Below are positions 1 to 13,400 of a stretch of 64,000 nt of DNA, one piece after another. The notes below the pieces were generated by a model that did no database searches, was not told the DNA's origin, and saw only the letters and a program-made list of their open reading frames with translations. Made by a program: the position numbers and the translations under genes. The DNA comes from Telmatactis stephensoni (Eukaryota; Cnidaria; Anthozoa; Actiniaria; Isophelliidae): assembly GCA_029948255.1 (NCBI GenBank), contig JALIZF010001704.1, positions 434,001 to 498,000 on the forward strand. The letters run 5' to 3'. The number at the start of each line of letters is the position of its first letter. The stretch's first letter is position 1.

Positions 1-32
1 TTTGTAGGTAAGAGATAAGTTCTTTCTCAAAG

Positions 33-150
33 TTGAACTATATCATGCGATACCGTGACTGTATCAGTGCCATGTTGTCTATAAAAACATTCGAAATTCC
101 TACCGTGAGCATTCCGTTTTCACACGAAAACTTCTCTAATTTTAGCAGTC
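33..150 (+). repeat. Dispersed repeat, copy 1 of 3
   Basis: The words 'ccgtgactgtatcagtgcc' and 'tctataaaaacattcgaaat' recur, diverged, at about 30680-30811 and 35216-35346. Nothing indicates coding. The family is not identified. Confidence 0.45.
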
Positions 151-271
151 AAAGCAGACCAAATATATCTTATGTAACAAAAAGAGACCATGGTACTAAG
201 AGAGCAAAACTCAGTATTGATGTCCGTGCGATGCATGTTCGCGGCGACTAAGACCTAAGACTATTTTTAGT

Positions 272-600
272 AATAATATACATGAAAAAAATTACTCGAT
301 TCTGATTGGTCGAGAACAGTGCAGTTCAAGTGTAACACAGTGCAGAAGAGCTGTAATACAGTGCAAATTACATTTGAATTTATAATTTCAAAGTCGCATT
401 TAGATCATTTTTTTTCTTATACTGCTATTGTAAACATAACCAAGAATTACAATAAACAATTTTTGATGACTTGCGCACACCACTGACGCCATCTCATCTC
501 AACGAGCGCGCGCTGAAAGTTTTTTTCTCGAGATTTTATTTGATTTTCTTAAAAAAATCACCGTTTATTTTCTTGAATTTTTTCATGTATATTATTAAAA
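272..600. repeat. Inner inverted repeat of the family A copy
   Basis: 'aatatacatgaaaaaaatt' near 277 is mirrored by 'aattttttcatgtatatt' near 577. The interior repeats the word 'cagtgca' near 'aagtgtaacacagtgcag'. It is probably a nested or composite part of the larger foldback. Confidence 0.4.
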
Positions 601-602
601 AG

Positions 603-760
603 TAATCATACGGTTTCGAGTTCAATTTGGGATAATTCACACTCGTGGTTTTTTCAAATAGTGAAATTGCACTCGAACCTACGGTCTCATTGCAATTTCA
701 CTCTTTGAAAAAAACACCTGTGCGAATTAATTCCAAATTGAACTCGAAACCGTATGATTA
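603..760. mobile_element. Nested hairpin element
   Basis: A nearly complete palindrome: 'taatcatacggtttcgagtt' at the left end pairs with 'aactcgaaaccgtatgatta' at the right, and pairing continues through 'caatttgg' and 'gtgaaattgca'. It lies inside the 182-965 element, so it probably inserted later. Confidence 0.65.
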
Positions 761-1014
761 CCTATACTAATTTCGTCATCGCGAGCGCAAGGCTCTTAAA
801 CAATAGCATGCATTCGAATGCCGAAAGCAAACGGTCCAGTCCTTGCGCACGTCAAAAATCATATTAAATTCCAAAATTACTAAAAATGGCCTTAGTCGCC
901 GCGGACATCGCACAGACATCAATACATCAATACTGAGTTTCGCTCTGTCAGTATTATAGTCTCTTGGGAATAAGCAAATGAAAATGGCTTGACTAACTTT
1001 TCAAGGAAAAAGGA

Positions 1015-1100
1015 AACACTTTTCTTCTTTTAGAGAATTCTCCTTCTCCTCCTCTTGTTCTCCTCCTCCTTCTCCTCCACCTCCTCCTTCTACAAATCAA
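1015..1100 (+). repeat. Pyrimidine-rich CTC/CTT tract
   Basis: Low-complexity repeats of tcctcct/tctcctcc lie about 100 bp upstream of the first visible receptor exon. This is simple-sequence DNA with no other signal. Confidence 0.6.
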
Positions 1101-1196
1101 ACCAACAACGTACCAAAGAAACAAATACGAAAACACCAGACCATCATGCACATTAGTTCACTAGCTATCCTCGTTTAATATTTTGTCTTGTTGCAG

Positions 1197-1462
1197 TGAT
1201 AGAAGTATAATCAACAGACAATGGACTATGATAGGATTTACATGGAACATTCAAAGAAGACTGCTTATATTGTATAAGGACGGGATATATCAGCGTAGTA
1301 AATTTGCCCAGATCGATAAAAATTTGACACTGCAAGACTCTGACAGCCTTGTTTATAGGATTGGCGTGAATTTGAAGGCTGGTAGATATTTTTATGGACT
1401 TATGAGAGACCTGATAGTATTCTATTTACCCTTGACAGATGCCGATATGCTCTTCTTATATA
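1197..1462 (+). CDS. Receptor exon: LamG/pentraxin-like module
   Basis: The acceptor is 'ttgttgcag' and the donor 'ata|gtaagtag'. The 88-residue product includes 'WTMIGFTWN' and 'RDLIVFYLPLTDADM', typical of the concanavalin-like jelly-roll where a WxH/G core is followed by a closing '..L..'-type strand. It would be the distal end of a LamG domain whose start lies upstream. The exon begins with one base completing a codon and ends in phase 1, matching the next exon. Confidence 0.6.
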
Positions 1463-4400
1463 GTAAGTAGTAAATACAACCATAAGAATATAGTCAACTA
1501 GTTGCATCTTCGCAATGAGTTGTAAATGGCGAGGATAATAATAATAATAATAATAATAATTTATTATTTATATGGCGCAAAATTCATATGGATATGCTCT
1601 AATGCGCCTCGATCAGCTCTCGTCACGCTTGTTTGCAGAAGCGTTTTATTTATTGAATAAACGAAGACAGTAGTCGAGTTCCGAGATATGCTTTACTTGC
1701 CACATACAAAGGATTTAGAACGAGGCTACGTGGTAAAACTTTTGTCTTGTTACGGATGACTGAGCTTTATGCACGTAGCCTCGTCTTGATTCTTTTGTGT
1801 GTGACAAGAGTACTGTATCTCGGAAGTCGGTTATTACCTGTTTGCAACAGATGTCATATATATCCCTTCATTTTTTCTCAGCTGAATGACAAATTTTCAG
1901 TAGAATACTGTATGGTTAAGAGCACATGACGTTGATGAATGACAATGTTTGCCCATCATTTGAAACTAGATAAAAAGATTCAAGGACTTTAAGGTGGCTC
2001 GATATAGAGCCATCTTTGTTTACCGTCGCTATGGCAACACAAATAGAAGTGAAATAGACAAAAATCAAAACTTTGATTCAATTCCAATAACTGGTGTAAA
2101 AACCGTCTTGGTTGGTCAAGAGTAAATTGCTTAACTCGTGAAGTCAAAAATGGAAGCATTGTCAATAAAAAACTATATCAAGCCACCTTAATTTATCAGC
2201 TGATTGAAAACAAGCAATGAAAATGTTATGGAGTAAATGTAAAGTAAAGTAAAGTAAACGACCATATTTTACGTCGATAACTCGTAACAGTAATTTTGGT
2301 AACTGATAAACTTGAGGTCGACGGTGCGCTCATTTTACTCCCCTCTCTCCATCAGTGCTCCGTTTTAAGGGTATTTAAAGCTAATTAAAGCTACACAGAA
2401 AGGAAAGAAGTTGAAACAAGGATGTGAGGTCACTGGAGATCGAACTAGGGACCTCTCGCACCGAAGGCCGCGCACTAACCAACTGTGCCATCCTTGCTCC
2501 TTAAATCAGTGCGTGATGTTTATTTGACTAAAATATTTGAAAAAAAACCCCAAATACTTGACGTTTTCTTCAGCAAAGGTACTGGGTCACGAAAGGAAAA
2601 CCACCACCTCAGAATAAAACAAAAAACGGGCTGGTGCCCGAGAGGCAGATCGGGGGAAAACCTTAAATTGCGTGGAAGATGGCGCTGCAGCAAATGAGCA
2701 GGAAGACCGAAATTGCTGACGCGAGTAGTTAAATAATGGCTGTGCATGGATAGCAGGGCGGGGTAGGGTAGGGCCTCCCATTTATGAGCACGTTACACTT
2801 TGTAATCTATTACCAGGTAACTCCAAATTTGGTGTCGAGGGCAGAGTTCTGACTTGGTTTCAGTCATACCTTGTGGTGAGAACTCTGACCATTCACCGCT
2901 GTGGTCCGGGTTCGAGTCCCAGCACGGGCGCTGGATCATATGTGAACTGAGTTTGCTTGATGTGTTGTACCATGCCACGAGGATTCATTTGCATTTTAAT
3001 CTCAAAACAGGCACTTTTCTAATAGAGGGGAACGAACTTTTGAGACACCCTGTATTATGATATTTCTTTAATTTTCATTTTTTTCAAACTTTTTCTTGTC
3101 ATAACGGTGGCTGCAAAACCTCCCAAAATTTGGAGAGATGTAGCAAACAATTCGAATCAAGAGGCTTCTACACGTTTACCTCGTAACTTGTAAATGACGA
3201 TAACTAGCTGCATTTTTGGTGATTGTAAAATCAAAAGAGCCGATTCGACTCCAAAAGATAAGGGCTGGTTTGAATATCATGGGGCTGTATGGCAAAAGAT
3301 GGGCCAAACCTGGTGGTACTGATTTGGTCCCAAAATTTTCTAAGTCTACTCAACTGTGTTCTGATTTGGCCCTTAAGGAGCAAGGATGGCACAGTTGGTT
3401 AGTGCGCGGCCTTGGGTGTGAGAGGTCCCTAGTTCGATCCCCAGTCCTGATCTCGCATTCGTGTTTGGGTTTCTTTCCTTTCCGCGTAGCTTTAAGTAGC
3501 TTTAAATACCCTTAAAACGCAGCACTATTGGAGAGAGGGGGTAAAATGAGCACACCATTGGCTTCCTGGAAGATCAGCTCAGCTAAAGGAACTACCAACG
3601 TTAAACAAGGTTCTTTACCTTTTTACCAATTTGGCACCACCAGCAGCCATTACCAAATGACTGGTTTGGCCCTAGCAGTATACCCAAACCAGCATTGTTG
3701 GTTTGAAGGGTATACTAGTGCCTGGCTATAATATTTTGAGAAGTTAATAAAGTTATTTTTATTATTATTTTACACTGTATTTTCTAATTACGTTCGGTAT
3801 TGTATTATTGAATTTAAGGTCCTTCTCGTGCATCGTGTCGTGTTCGTCAGACAACGAGTGGTGATTGTTGTGTATTCCCTTTTGTTGTTAAAGGAGTAAG
3901 CTATTATACTTGCCGAAGAGAAACAGTTTTGTGGTGTGCTACAACGTCAGATTATGACACTGACCGAAAGTGGGGCATTTGTAAAGGTATTGTTTGGACT
4001 GAAGTTATTATTATTGCTTATAAGAGCATTTTTTGAAGGTATAACATTTTGTTGACATGAGAATTTTTCGTATTTGTCTTGAACTTACTTAAAAATTTAA
4101 TTGGGTTCAGTTTCATAAGCTATTTTATCTTGCAACTTACAACTTTACCTCGATAAAAGAAAAAAACTCGTTGGAAGGCGCCTATACTAACCAATTTTCC
4201 TTGGTGCCAGAGTTCCATCTCACCTCTTCCCCATATAGTGAGGGTTTCGCCAACGATACCGAGGGGAGGCGAGATATGATTCGATATAAAAAGTGTATCA
4301 ACCATATATCCTTGGGAACTCAGAGGTATTGATCTAATGCTCGTTTAATTCTTGATCTCATTGTTCTGGAACTTGAAATACAGCTATTTCAAAAAACGTT

Positions 4401-7400
4401 GAATACTGAATTCTGCATTCTGCATACTGAATAGTGCATTCCAAGACTTACAAATTGCATTTTTGATCATTTGCGTTGTCGTTTTGCCACTTATTTGCCT
4501 AGTCATAGCTGTTATAGAGGATTTTCACTATGTCATCTCCAAAACAAACCGAACTGCAAGGCATTTTGGTCTTTGAATGCACTATTCAGTATGCAGAATG
4601 CAGTATTCAGTATTCAACGTTTTTTGAAATAGCTGTATACATTATGGCGGCATTGTAATTTGTCCTCATAATAGATGCTGGTTAGTCGAATCGACTTATA
4701 AGAAGCGAGAGAAAACTTAACTTCTGATTAAGCAATATGAAACAGGCGCATGTCTCTGTACTGTGATATAAACACGATAAACACTCGAAAAGCAAGAGAA
4801 ACACTCGGCTACGCCTCGTGTTCCTAAGCTTGCTTTTCTCGTGCTCTACATCTTCCAGAGTGTTTATATCACAGTACAAAGACATAAGCGATCGTTTTAT
4901 ATTGCTTTTATAAAATATTTTCGACGTTTTTGTGCAAGCCATGTCTCTGTCCTCTGATATAAACATGGTAGCCAGCCAATCAGCGCGCGCGTTATATCTC
5001 AAATATTTTATAAAACAAGTTGTAGAGAAAACAATCCCAGTTTTTTTGGGGGGGAGCGGGAAACGGGCACCATAATAATGCCCCTGGGCTCTAGAAGATA
5101 AGAATCAACCAGTCGCATAGACGACTTTCAAAAATGGCGGGCTCATTGTTCATCATAACGAGGCCAGAAAGGCCTCCAAACTCAACATCGCATCAAATGA
5201 TTCTAAATATATAAAAATTATCCTGTAAAATGCACATATAAAATAGGTATTTTAAAAGGAAAAGGAACACATCGTCTTTGATAGCAACAGAAGTGTCGCC
5301 ACGCTTATTTTCTGGTAACAAGGCCTTTGTGGCCTCGTTCTCATGTACTAGGCCGCCATTTTTGAAAGTCGTCTATAACATTACAAAGAAAAAGTCAAAA
5401 GTCAAGACAAGCTAGCGCGCTGTTTGTTTTGATCGACAACTCAAGTTTTGGATGTATTTGGGCAATGCACTATCGCATGTGTTGAACACGCATCTGAATC
5501 CGTTTACATGTTGTTTTACATTATGCAGTGGAAGATGAGTGTAACAGTGTAGAAGATGGTTGGTGTGGCTGGAAAAGTACAACAAGTAACCAATGGATAC
5601 GAGGAAAGGCTAACGAAATGAGGGCCATGAAACTTGTGGTGGACAACATACTTAATGGTAAAAGCTGGGTAAACGACTCAGGTAACATTATATTGCACCT
5701 TATATGCATATACTTTGTATATGAATGCCGAATATATGGCACTAAAAATGGGAGCGTAGATTCGAGTCCCACTTAAATTCATTTAGAGATTTTTTTCTCC
5801 ATCGTTGGGCTCTCACCACAATCGGCATCTCAACTTTACATCTTGCAACGCAGTACTTTTTAGCTTGCACGGGATGCGTGAGTTCTTTGAATGATATGAA
5901 AATATTCATCTTTCAAACGTAGTCCAGTCCCAGACGGCAGGACTCGCGGAGAAAGAGAGTCCAGTATAACTTGCATGCGCATGTGCAAAATGAGCCAATC
6001 AGATTAAAGTTTTATTTTGAGAGCTTGCAATATGCAAATGTAAGTGTTTTGTTTTGCTGTCAAAAAATGTGGTAGTGCCATGCGTATCGAAAAATTCACA
6101 AATACGTCTTTCACAACTGTCCATCCGTAAATTGATTGTAACTGCTCAAACTTTGGTAAAAGATTATAGTTGGTTTTTCCAAGTGCATAGCTCACTGAAT
6201 AAACAAATTGCTTTCCGAAATGAGACTGATATCGTGTATACAAAACACTTTCTTTTTCAGCCATCTTGAATCATTAGACGACTTTAGGAATTGTAACCAT
6301 GCGATCACCACATGAATGTGGTGATCGCGTGGTCACTAAGCTGACATGCGCATGCAAGTTATACTGGGCTCTCCTATCTCCGCGAGTCCTGGAGCGGCAA
6401 GAAAGAGAGTCTGGGACTAGACTACTTTCAAACGCTGACCTAATTACTGTCTTTACTGATATAGAAACCTCTTTTCTTAACAACGATGATGACTATGAAA
6501 TCAGTTTTCCTGAAAACCATTCTAGTTATATCAAAATCAGTAAGGGAATACCTGACCTGACATCATATACAATATGTATGTGGATGAAGACCGCTGACAA
6601 AGTTAACGCAGGAACAGCTTTTCTGTACCGAACACGATATACGTCAAACGGTCCATTGGCACTGGCTATTGGACTGATCATGATTGGTCGTAGACGATTG
6701 TACGTTTTATTCAACGCCGACCAAGGATGGTGAGTAATTATGAACTCGAAAATGTATAATGGTATTCCCAGTAAGTAATAGAAAAAGCCGCAATTACAAT
6801 ACCCTGTCGTAGTTTTTCCTCTTCTATAGAAGTAGACAAAATACCATATTTGAAGGGAGAGGGCATAAAAGGGCATTCCCTATTGACTACTGAGTGACTG
6901 GCGACATTATTATTTAATTTTCAGGGAGCGCAACTATAATATGTATAATGGATGGCATCATGTTTGTCTAAGATGGAATGGTGCAAAATCTTTTGGCCAT
7001 ATTAACATCGACAAAAACATCTACAAATGTGTGTGGCCGACTGATGTCATCAAAAGAATTCCAGGTAGCTATATGTACATTACTGTTTGTATGCCTCTGG
7101 GGGGACTCCTATATAAAAGAGGACGGGGATGCTCGTCGGAAATTTTGAAAATGACCCCTAAAAGGTACCTGAGTGGGAGTGGCAACAATTCATTTCTACC
7201 CCTAAAAGGTACCAATTCAAAAACAATAATAAAGAATTAAAGTAATGAAACACATTATTATCGATGCGCTTTGAAGATTCAATTCAGATCATCGAAATCG
7301 TCCCTTTCATGCTTATTTTAGGTAGTTTATTTACCCCAAAACAGTCTCTAAAAGGTACCAGCTATGTCTTTGGTAGTCCACTTAAGTCTGAGACACCCTA

Positions 7401-10400
7401 AAAGGTACCTGCAGATTGCAGATTTTGAGCCCTAAAAGGTACGACGAGCATCCCCGTCCATTTACGATCGGAGGTTGTATGCCCAGCCCATTAGGGACTT
7501 TCCTACAAGAAATCGCTACAAAACGTAATTGGGTTGTTGGGCGTTCTACGTTTGAGGGAATTGGAAAGAATTTAGAACATATTTTTCGCGCTTTTACATT
7601 TTTCACACGTTAATTATGTTGACTGACTACGTCGAAGCGGCGCCATCTTTGAAATGAAACATGTATCATATAATACAGCAGCTTAAATATTAAGCCAATT
7701 TAACCTGTTGAGATCAGAGAGGGAATACTGGACTGATGCTGGTGTCATTAGAACGAGATTAGAAAACCTGGGGCACGATGAACTTGCATGTAAACCGGCC
7801 AAAGAGAAGGGAACGAAGGAGAAAATGGGTTACCATATGGGAGAGAGGAAAGGAGAGGTTGGGTGGGATTAGATGGAGCCTGTAGTAATTCTATGCTGAA
7901 CCCTTTTCTGTTCTTCAAATATGAGTGCCAATTTTTGTATGATGGCCATTAAAACCAACATGCCGCCACTCAGTGCAATACTTCTTTTTTCGTCTTTGTG
8001 TAATAATAAATACCGATCTTTTTTTCTTAAATCAAACCACCAGGTCTTGATTAAAATAGTCTTTTGTAGCACACCGTCCAAACGGCCATAATTTAGGTTC
8101 TCCTGGCCCTCTTTCCCAAAAGGCTGTTCACCAGTTGTAGGCTACCATTCGATACGTTCCCCAACACATAACAAACATTTGACATATAATTTATTAATAT
8201 TTCATCTAGGAGGTGGTGAACTTCTCATTGGCCTAACAATACCACAAAGTAAAGCAATTGGCCAAGAAGTTGGTCAGTTTGTCGGTAGTATCAATAACTT
8301 CAATTTGTGGAGTCGATTTTTGTCTGACGAGGATGTAAACTGGTTGGCTGCTGGTTGTGGGGACACGCCCACTTCCATGCTTGGTCACCCTGTTGTTTCT
8401 TGGACCTCGTTACGTCAATCATTTGTTGGTCAAGCAGTGCAAATAAAACGCCCAGCTACATGTATTGACCCGGAAGGTAACATGTATTAGTTTTATGATA
8501 TGAGCGATGTGATACATGTACTATTCGACTACTGTATATAAATCTCCAATTTATCTTTATATGTCTTTTAGGTCCACGTATCATGCTAAATCTAACAAAG
8601 AGTGACACGAACGCATCCACAGCTGCAACTTATGAAAGCCAACTATTCACCAGATCATCTAGTCACCATAAAGTATGCTTGAGGTTCCGTTACATCGTAT
8701 ATAGTCCTGTTAAACAAACACTACGAATCTATCAACTACTAAAGCTGGATAATTACCAACCGAGACTTGTTTGGCTCGTTAATGAAACAAGTAGTACAAG
8801 TAAATGGAAGTATGCCGAGGTTCCTATTTCAGGAGTTTCGGGATTCAAGGTAATTCTGTTAAGAAGTTGTTTAAATCGCCTTCTGTTATTTAGGCAGCAG
8901 ATCGATATAAAATGGGTGTGACTTAATTTGTAACCGCGCAATGATTACCAGTGGAGCTTTAATTTCACCGGGTGCCATTTGGAAGCACGATTTCTGTTCT
9001 TTAGTTCCCAGCACCTGTTTGGTGGAGCTCGACGATGGTTAATTTGATCCAAATTAAAGTGGGCCTGAAAGGGCGAAGGCCTTCAAAAATACAGGCTCTA
9101 AATTTGAAATACTAACAATAAAGAAATCAGGAATAAATAAGATCAACTACGTTTTTCTTTAATTTTATGCCAAGCTTTCGGACAAATTGTCCATCTTCAG
9201 GGCAATGATGGAATGATGTTACATGCGCGAGATGTTTGTATGTTACAAAACAACAGAATTAACGGTAAATGCTCGAGCGGTGTAAGTGCACGAGCAACAA
9301 GCCTATTGGAAAAGAACTTAAATAACTGTAGAAATTACAACAACAACAACAACAACAAAAAGGAACTGAAACAAAAACAAAACAAAACAAAGAAAAACTG
9401 ATTCGAATAAAACCTAGGCAAATTACAATATCTTAATTATCAATCAATCTATCTATCTATATAAGTGATGTATCTAAAAAATACTGAAATAAATGAATAG
9501 TAATAATAATAAATAAGAGATAATTAATTGTGAATTGATTTCAATAGGGCCTTATAGTTATCGGGAATTATTCTCCCATTGTCTCTGTTGCTTAGAGAGT
9601 TCTTGTTCTTAGATATCAGCCAAGCTTCCAGCCACTTCCTCTGTGCCCATCGCGATTCTTGTGCTAATATTGTGGTGTTATTCCAGTTGATGTTATGACT
9701 GTTGGTATTAGCGTGTTCTGCCAGGGCTGATTGGTCACTCTTATCCAAGCGTACTTTTGCCATGTGCTCTTTCGTCCTTGTAGCTAAGGCTCTCCCAGTC
9801 TTTCCGATGTAAACAGAGGTGCAATCTTGGCATGGTATTTGGTAGACAACACCTGTTTTGTTGTTAAGCGGAATTCTATCTTTTGGTTTTGATAGTAGTT
9901 GCTTGAGTGTTGTTACCGGTTTAGCTGCAGTTTTGATATTTTTAGATTGGAGAATTCGTTGTAATTTCTCAGTTACTCCTTCAATGTAGGGTAGCACTGC
10001 AAATCCCTTGTGACTGAAATCATTTCTGTATAAAATAATCGTGTAATTAGAACAATGTGATCTGAGGCGTCACTCATCAATTACAATGTATGCAAACTTT
10101 CACAAGTCTTTTGGAATCGACCCAAAAGCAGTCGTCACATTCCTTTATATCGATTTGGCATTTTTGATTTTCTCCCTATAAGATTATAATTGTGGGTTAG
10201 TACATGAATAAATACTGTGGGATTAAGTGAAACAATGATACCAATAAGTCTTATAAGAAGTGGAGACTCTCAAATGTGACGTGTTTTCCCGCTGGTCAGC
10301 TATTTTTAGAACTCTTTCTGGTATCTTTCGGTTTTTTCGAACGACTACAATCATTGCCAAAGTTAGATGACACGAGGTTAACGTTCATTTTAACGTGATT

Positions 10401-13400
10401 TGCAAAACCTTTGTTTCTTATGGAAGCCAAAGCGCCTGTCAGCCTGATACAGGGTACCGAATCCGCCAGGCTTTTAGCAGCAACATTGTAAGGTGGACGT
10501 AAATTAAACTACATTTCATGTACAACACAAAACATCAAATCGTGCCAACAGCATCTTGGCATGCTGATTATGGCTTCAACTCGCTCTGGTACCAGTGGCA
10601 TCAGACCAGTGGCATCAGACCAGTGGCATCAGACCATTGGCATCAGACCAGTGGCATCAGACCAGTTGCATCAGACCAGTTGCATCAGACCATTGGCATC
10701 AGACCAGTGGCATACCAGTGGCATCAGACCAGTGGCATCAGACCAGTGGCATCAGACCAGTGACACACCAGTGGCATACCAGTGGCATACCAGTGGCATC
10801 AGACCAGTGGCATCAGACCAGTGGCACACCAGTGGCATCAGACCAGTGGCATCGGATCAGTGGCAGCAGAACAGTGACATCAGACCAGTGGCACACCAAT
10901 GGCATCAGACCAGTGGCATCAGACCAGTGGCATACCAGTGGCATCAGACCAGTGGCATCAGACCAGTGGCATCAGACCAGTGGCATACCAGTGGCATCAG
11001 ACCAGTGGCATCAGACCAGTGGCATCAGACCAGTGGCATCAGACCAGTGGCATCAGACCAGTGGCATCAGACCAGTGGCATCAGACCAGTGGCATCAGAC
11101 CAGTGGCATCAGACCAGTGGCATCAGACCAGTGGCATCAGACCAGTGGCATACCAGTGGCATCGGATCAGTGGCATCAGAACAGTGACATCAGACCAGTG
11201 GCACACCAGTGGCATCAGACCAGTGGCACACCAGTGGCATCAGACCAGTGGCATCAGACCAGTGGCATCAGACCATTGGCATCAGACCAGTGGCATCAGA
11301 CCAGTGGCATCAGACCATTGGCATCAGACCAGTGGCATCAGACCAGTGGCATCAGATCAGTGGCATCAGACCAGTGGCATCAGACCAGTGGCATCAGACC
11401 AGTGGCATCAGACCAGTGGCGCGAGTGTCTCAGTCTCTTCGTTCTCAGTTCTGCCATTCTAATACCATGTAATACACCAGCAAGACACAAAGCTTAAAAT
11501 TATAATATTTCGTAATACAAATATGTTAATAAGAAATTAACAGTGCTAACACTATCTGTTGCCTCGCAGCTTAAATTTGAAGGCCATACCGCAAGTACAA
11601 CTGGTTTTATTGCTGTAAAAGGAATTCACGTCAAGAATGGCTTCTGTAGTTCTGTACAATCACAACAGATAGGTAAAGTTCATCTATTTCTTTTTCACGA
11701 TCATATGGCACACATCGACTTGTTGCCGGGACAGAAAGGCGGACACATGTAGCGGAAAATTCCTGCCTATGCGATGCACGGAATATTTGCGTACGTTTCG
11801 GGACAAATTAGAAATCTAGATCTGTCCCTGGGGAAGGTCCTGTGAGATTAAGCTGGTTTGAATTAGTGGGACACGGAACTAAGCTTAATCCAAAATTAGC
11901 TGTTGTATCATGTGAGCTAACTAGTGGGGCTTGTGCCTGGGTGTTGTATTCTAGCTAAGTAGTACATATAGATGGGACTTGTCCATGTCCTTGCAGCTAG
12001 TGTGTGCTGAGCGTAAATAAACAATTTAATTCACTCCGAGCTCATCATGATTATTAATCGCAAAGCTGCGCACTGTTCTTGTGGCATTTCTGTGGTGACC
12101 AGAAAAAATATTATGCAAAGTTTCTGAAGAAGTGTTTTCGATGCCCACTGCTTATTCATGGTAGAAAGATGTCTTGGGGCAGCTGTTGCATTAGTGGAGG
12201 GATCAAACCTACTCGTGATCGGTTCTTGTTGAATTGGTTGCAATGTGTACTGTACTTTTGTATTTTAGGGTTATGCGACGAAACAAGAAAGTCGTTGAAT
12301 GGCATCCTCAGTTCCCCTTTCTACCCCTCTACGTATGACCCCAACACTAATTGTACGTGGCGTATACAAGTTGATTCCAAGTACATCATTCGGCTTTATT
12401 TCTTGTATTTTGAGCTTGAAGACCATCCAGCCTGTCGCAGGGATTATGTATCTGTACATGATGGCAAGAAGATGATTGGGAAATATTGTGGTCGTAGATA
12501 TCCTGAGTTTGTCGAGTCTTCAGGCAATACAATGATTGTATCATTCGAGAGTAACAGTGAAGTGGAAAGATCGGGATTTAAAGCAAAATATGAAGCTTTA
12601 CCAAGTAAGATCGTTATTTATTTCATGATTTAATTGATTTATTTGTTAAGCTTCCGACAGCTTACACGCTAGAATCTATTACTGTTGTGGAGAAACTGGA
12701 TAGATGTTTGCTTAATTAATCTAACTGTACTCAGTGGCGGATCTAGGGGGGTCGAAGGGGTCCACGGAACCCCCCTTGAAGGTTTTAAGCCATTTTTTTT
12801 TTTGTCAAACATCGACCAAAGAATAGAGTATCGATCATACACAGCTGGCTTTAAGAAACGGAACTCCACTTGGAAAAATCCTGGATCCGCCACTGGTACT
12901 AAGTACATAAACGATTTTTTTTTATGGCGGGCTCGTTGTTCACGAGGCCAGAAAGGCCTCAAAAATCATCATGGCATCAAATGAGTCTAAGTATATCCTG
13001 TAAAATGCACAGAAAACAGATATTTCAAACTGAAAGAGGGTCACATCATCTTTGATAGCAATAGGGGTGTCGCCATGCACGCTTATTTTCTGGTAACAAG
13101 GCCTTTGTGGCCTCGTTCTCATGTACTAGGCCGCCATTTTTTGAAAGTGGTCTTTTGGTTGTCGAAAAAACTTTCCAAGACAAAAAAAAAGACAACCTTC
13201 AAAAAATTGTTGATTTACTTCGTAATATTGCGTGATGCTGTTTTGGCGTGGAGATATTTTTGTCATTTTATGGACCTAAGTTGTAAATTCGGCTCTAACT
13301 ATTTTCTTCTTATCTCATCAAAACAGCCTATATAAGCCAAGTAGTCTAAAGGTTTCAATAAAATCGTTACGAGGGAAAAAGATTTGGCAGAGAAATTTGT

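Larger units (their letters stand above)
182..965. mobile_element. Foldback/MITE family A, long copy
   Basis: The left arm begins with 'gagaccatggtactaagaga' and the right arm reads back as a diverged complement ending at the 'agtctctt' near 964. The arms match for about 100 bp, through 'cggcgactaag' and on to 'atttttagtaat'. A 306-bp relative lies at 29396-29702. There is no transposase ORF, so it is non-autonomous. It sits 5' of, or in an intron of, the receptor gene. Confidence 0.65.

Noticed and set aside
6526..6876. Minus-strand ORF opposite the LamG exon
   Set aside because: It is a shadow of exon 6465-6729 and runs into intron sequence.
10590..11421. CRISPR-like array
   Set aside because: The units are contiguous 14-mers with no spacers and there are no cas genes. 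The context is an animal intron.
10561..11497. Open frames of up to 300 codons over the minisatellite
   Set aside because: They appear in all three forward frames with the same peptide because the repeat unit is 14 bp and has no stop. They lie in an intron and do not resemble a protein domain.
12031..12240. Possible gag-like fragment on the minus strand
   Set aside because: The peptide has no zinc knuckle or other retroelement motif, and similarity to gag was only an impression.
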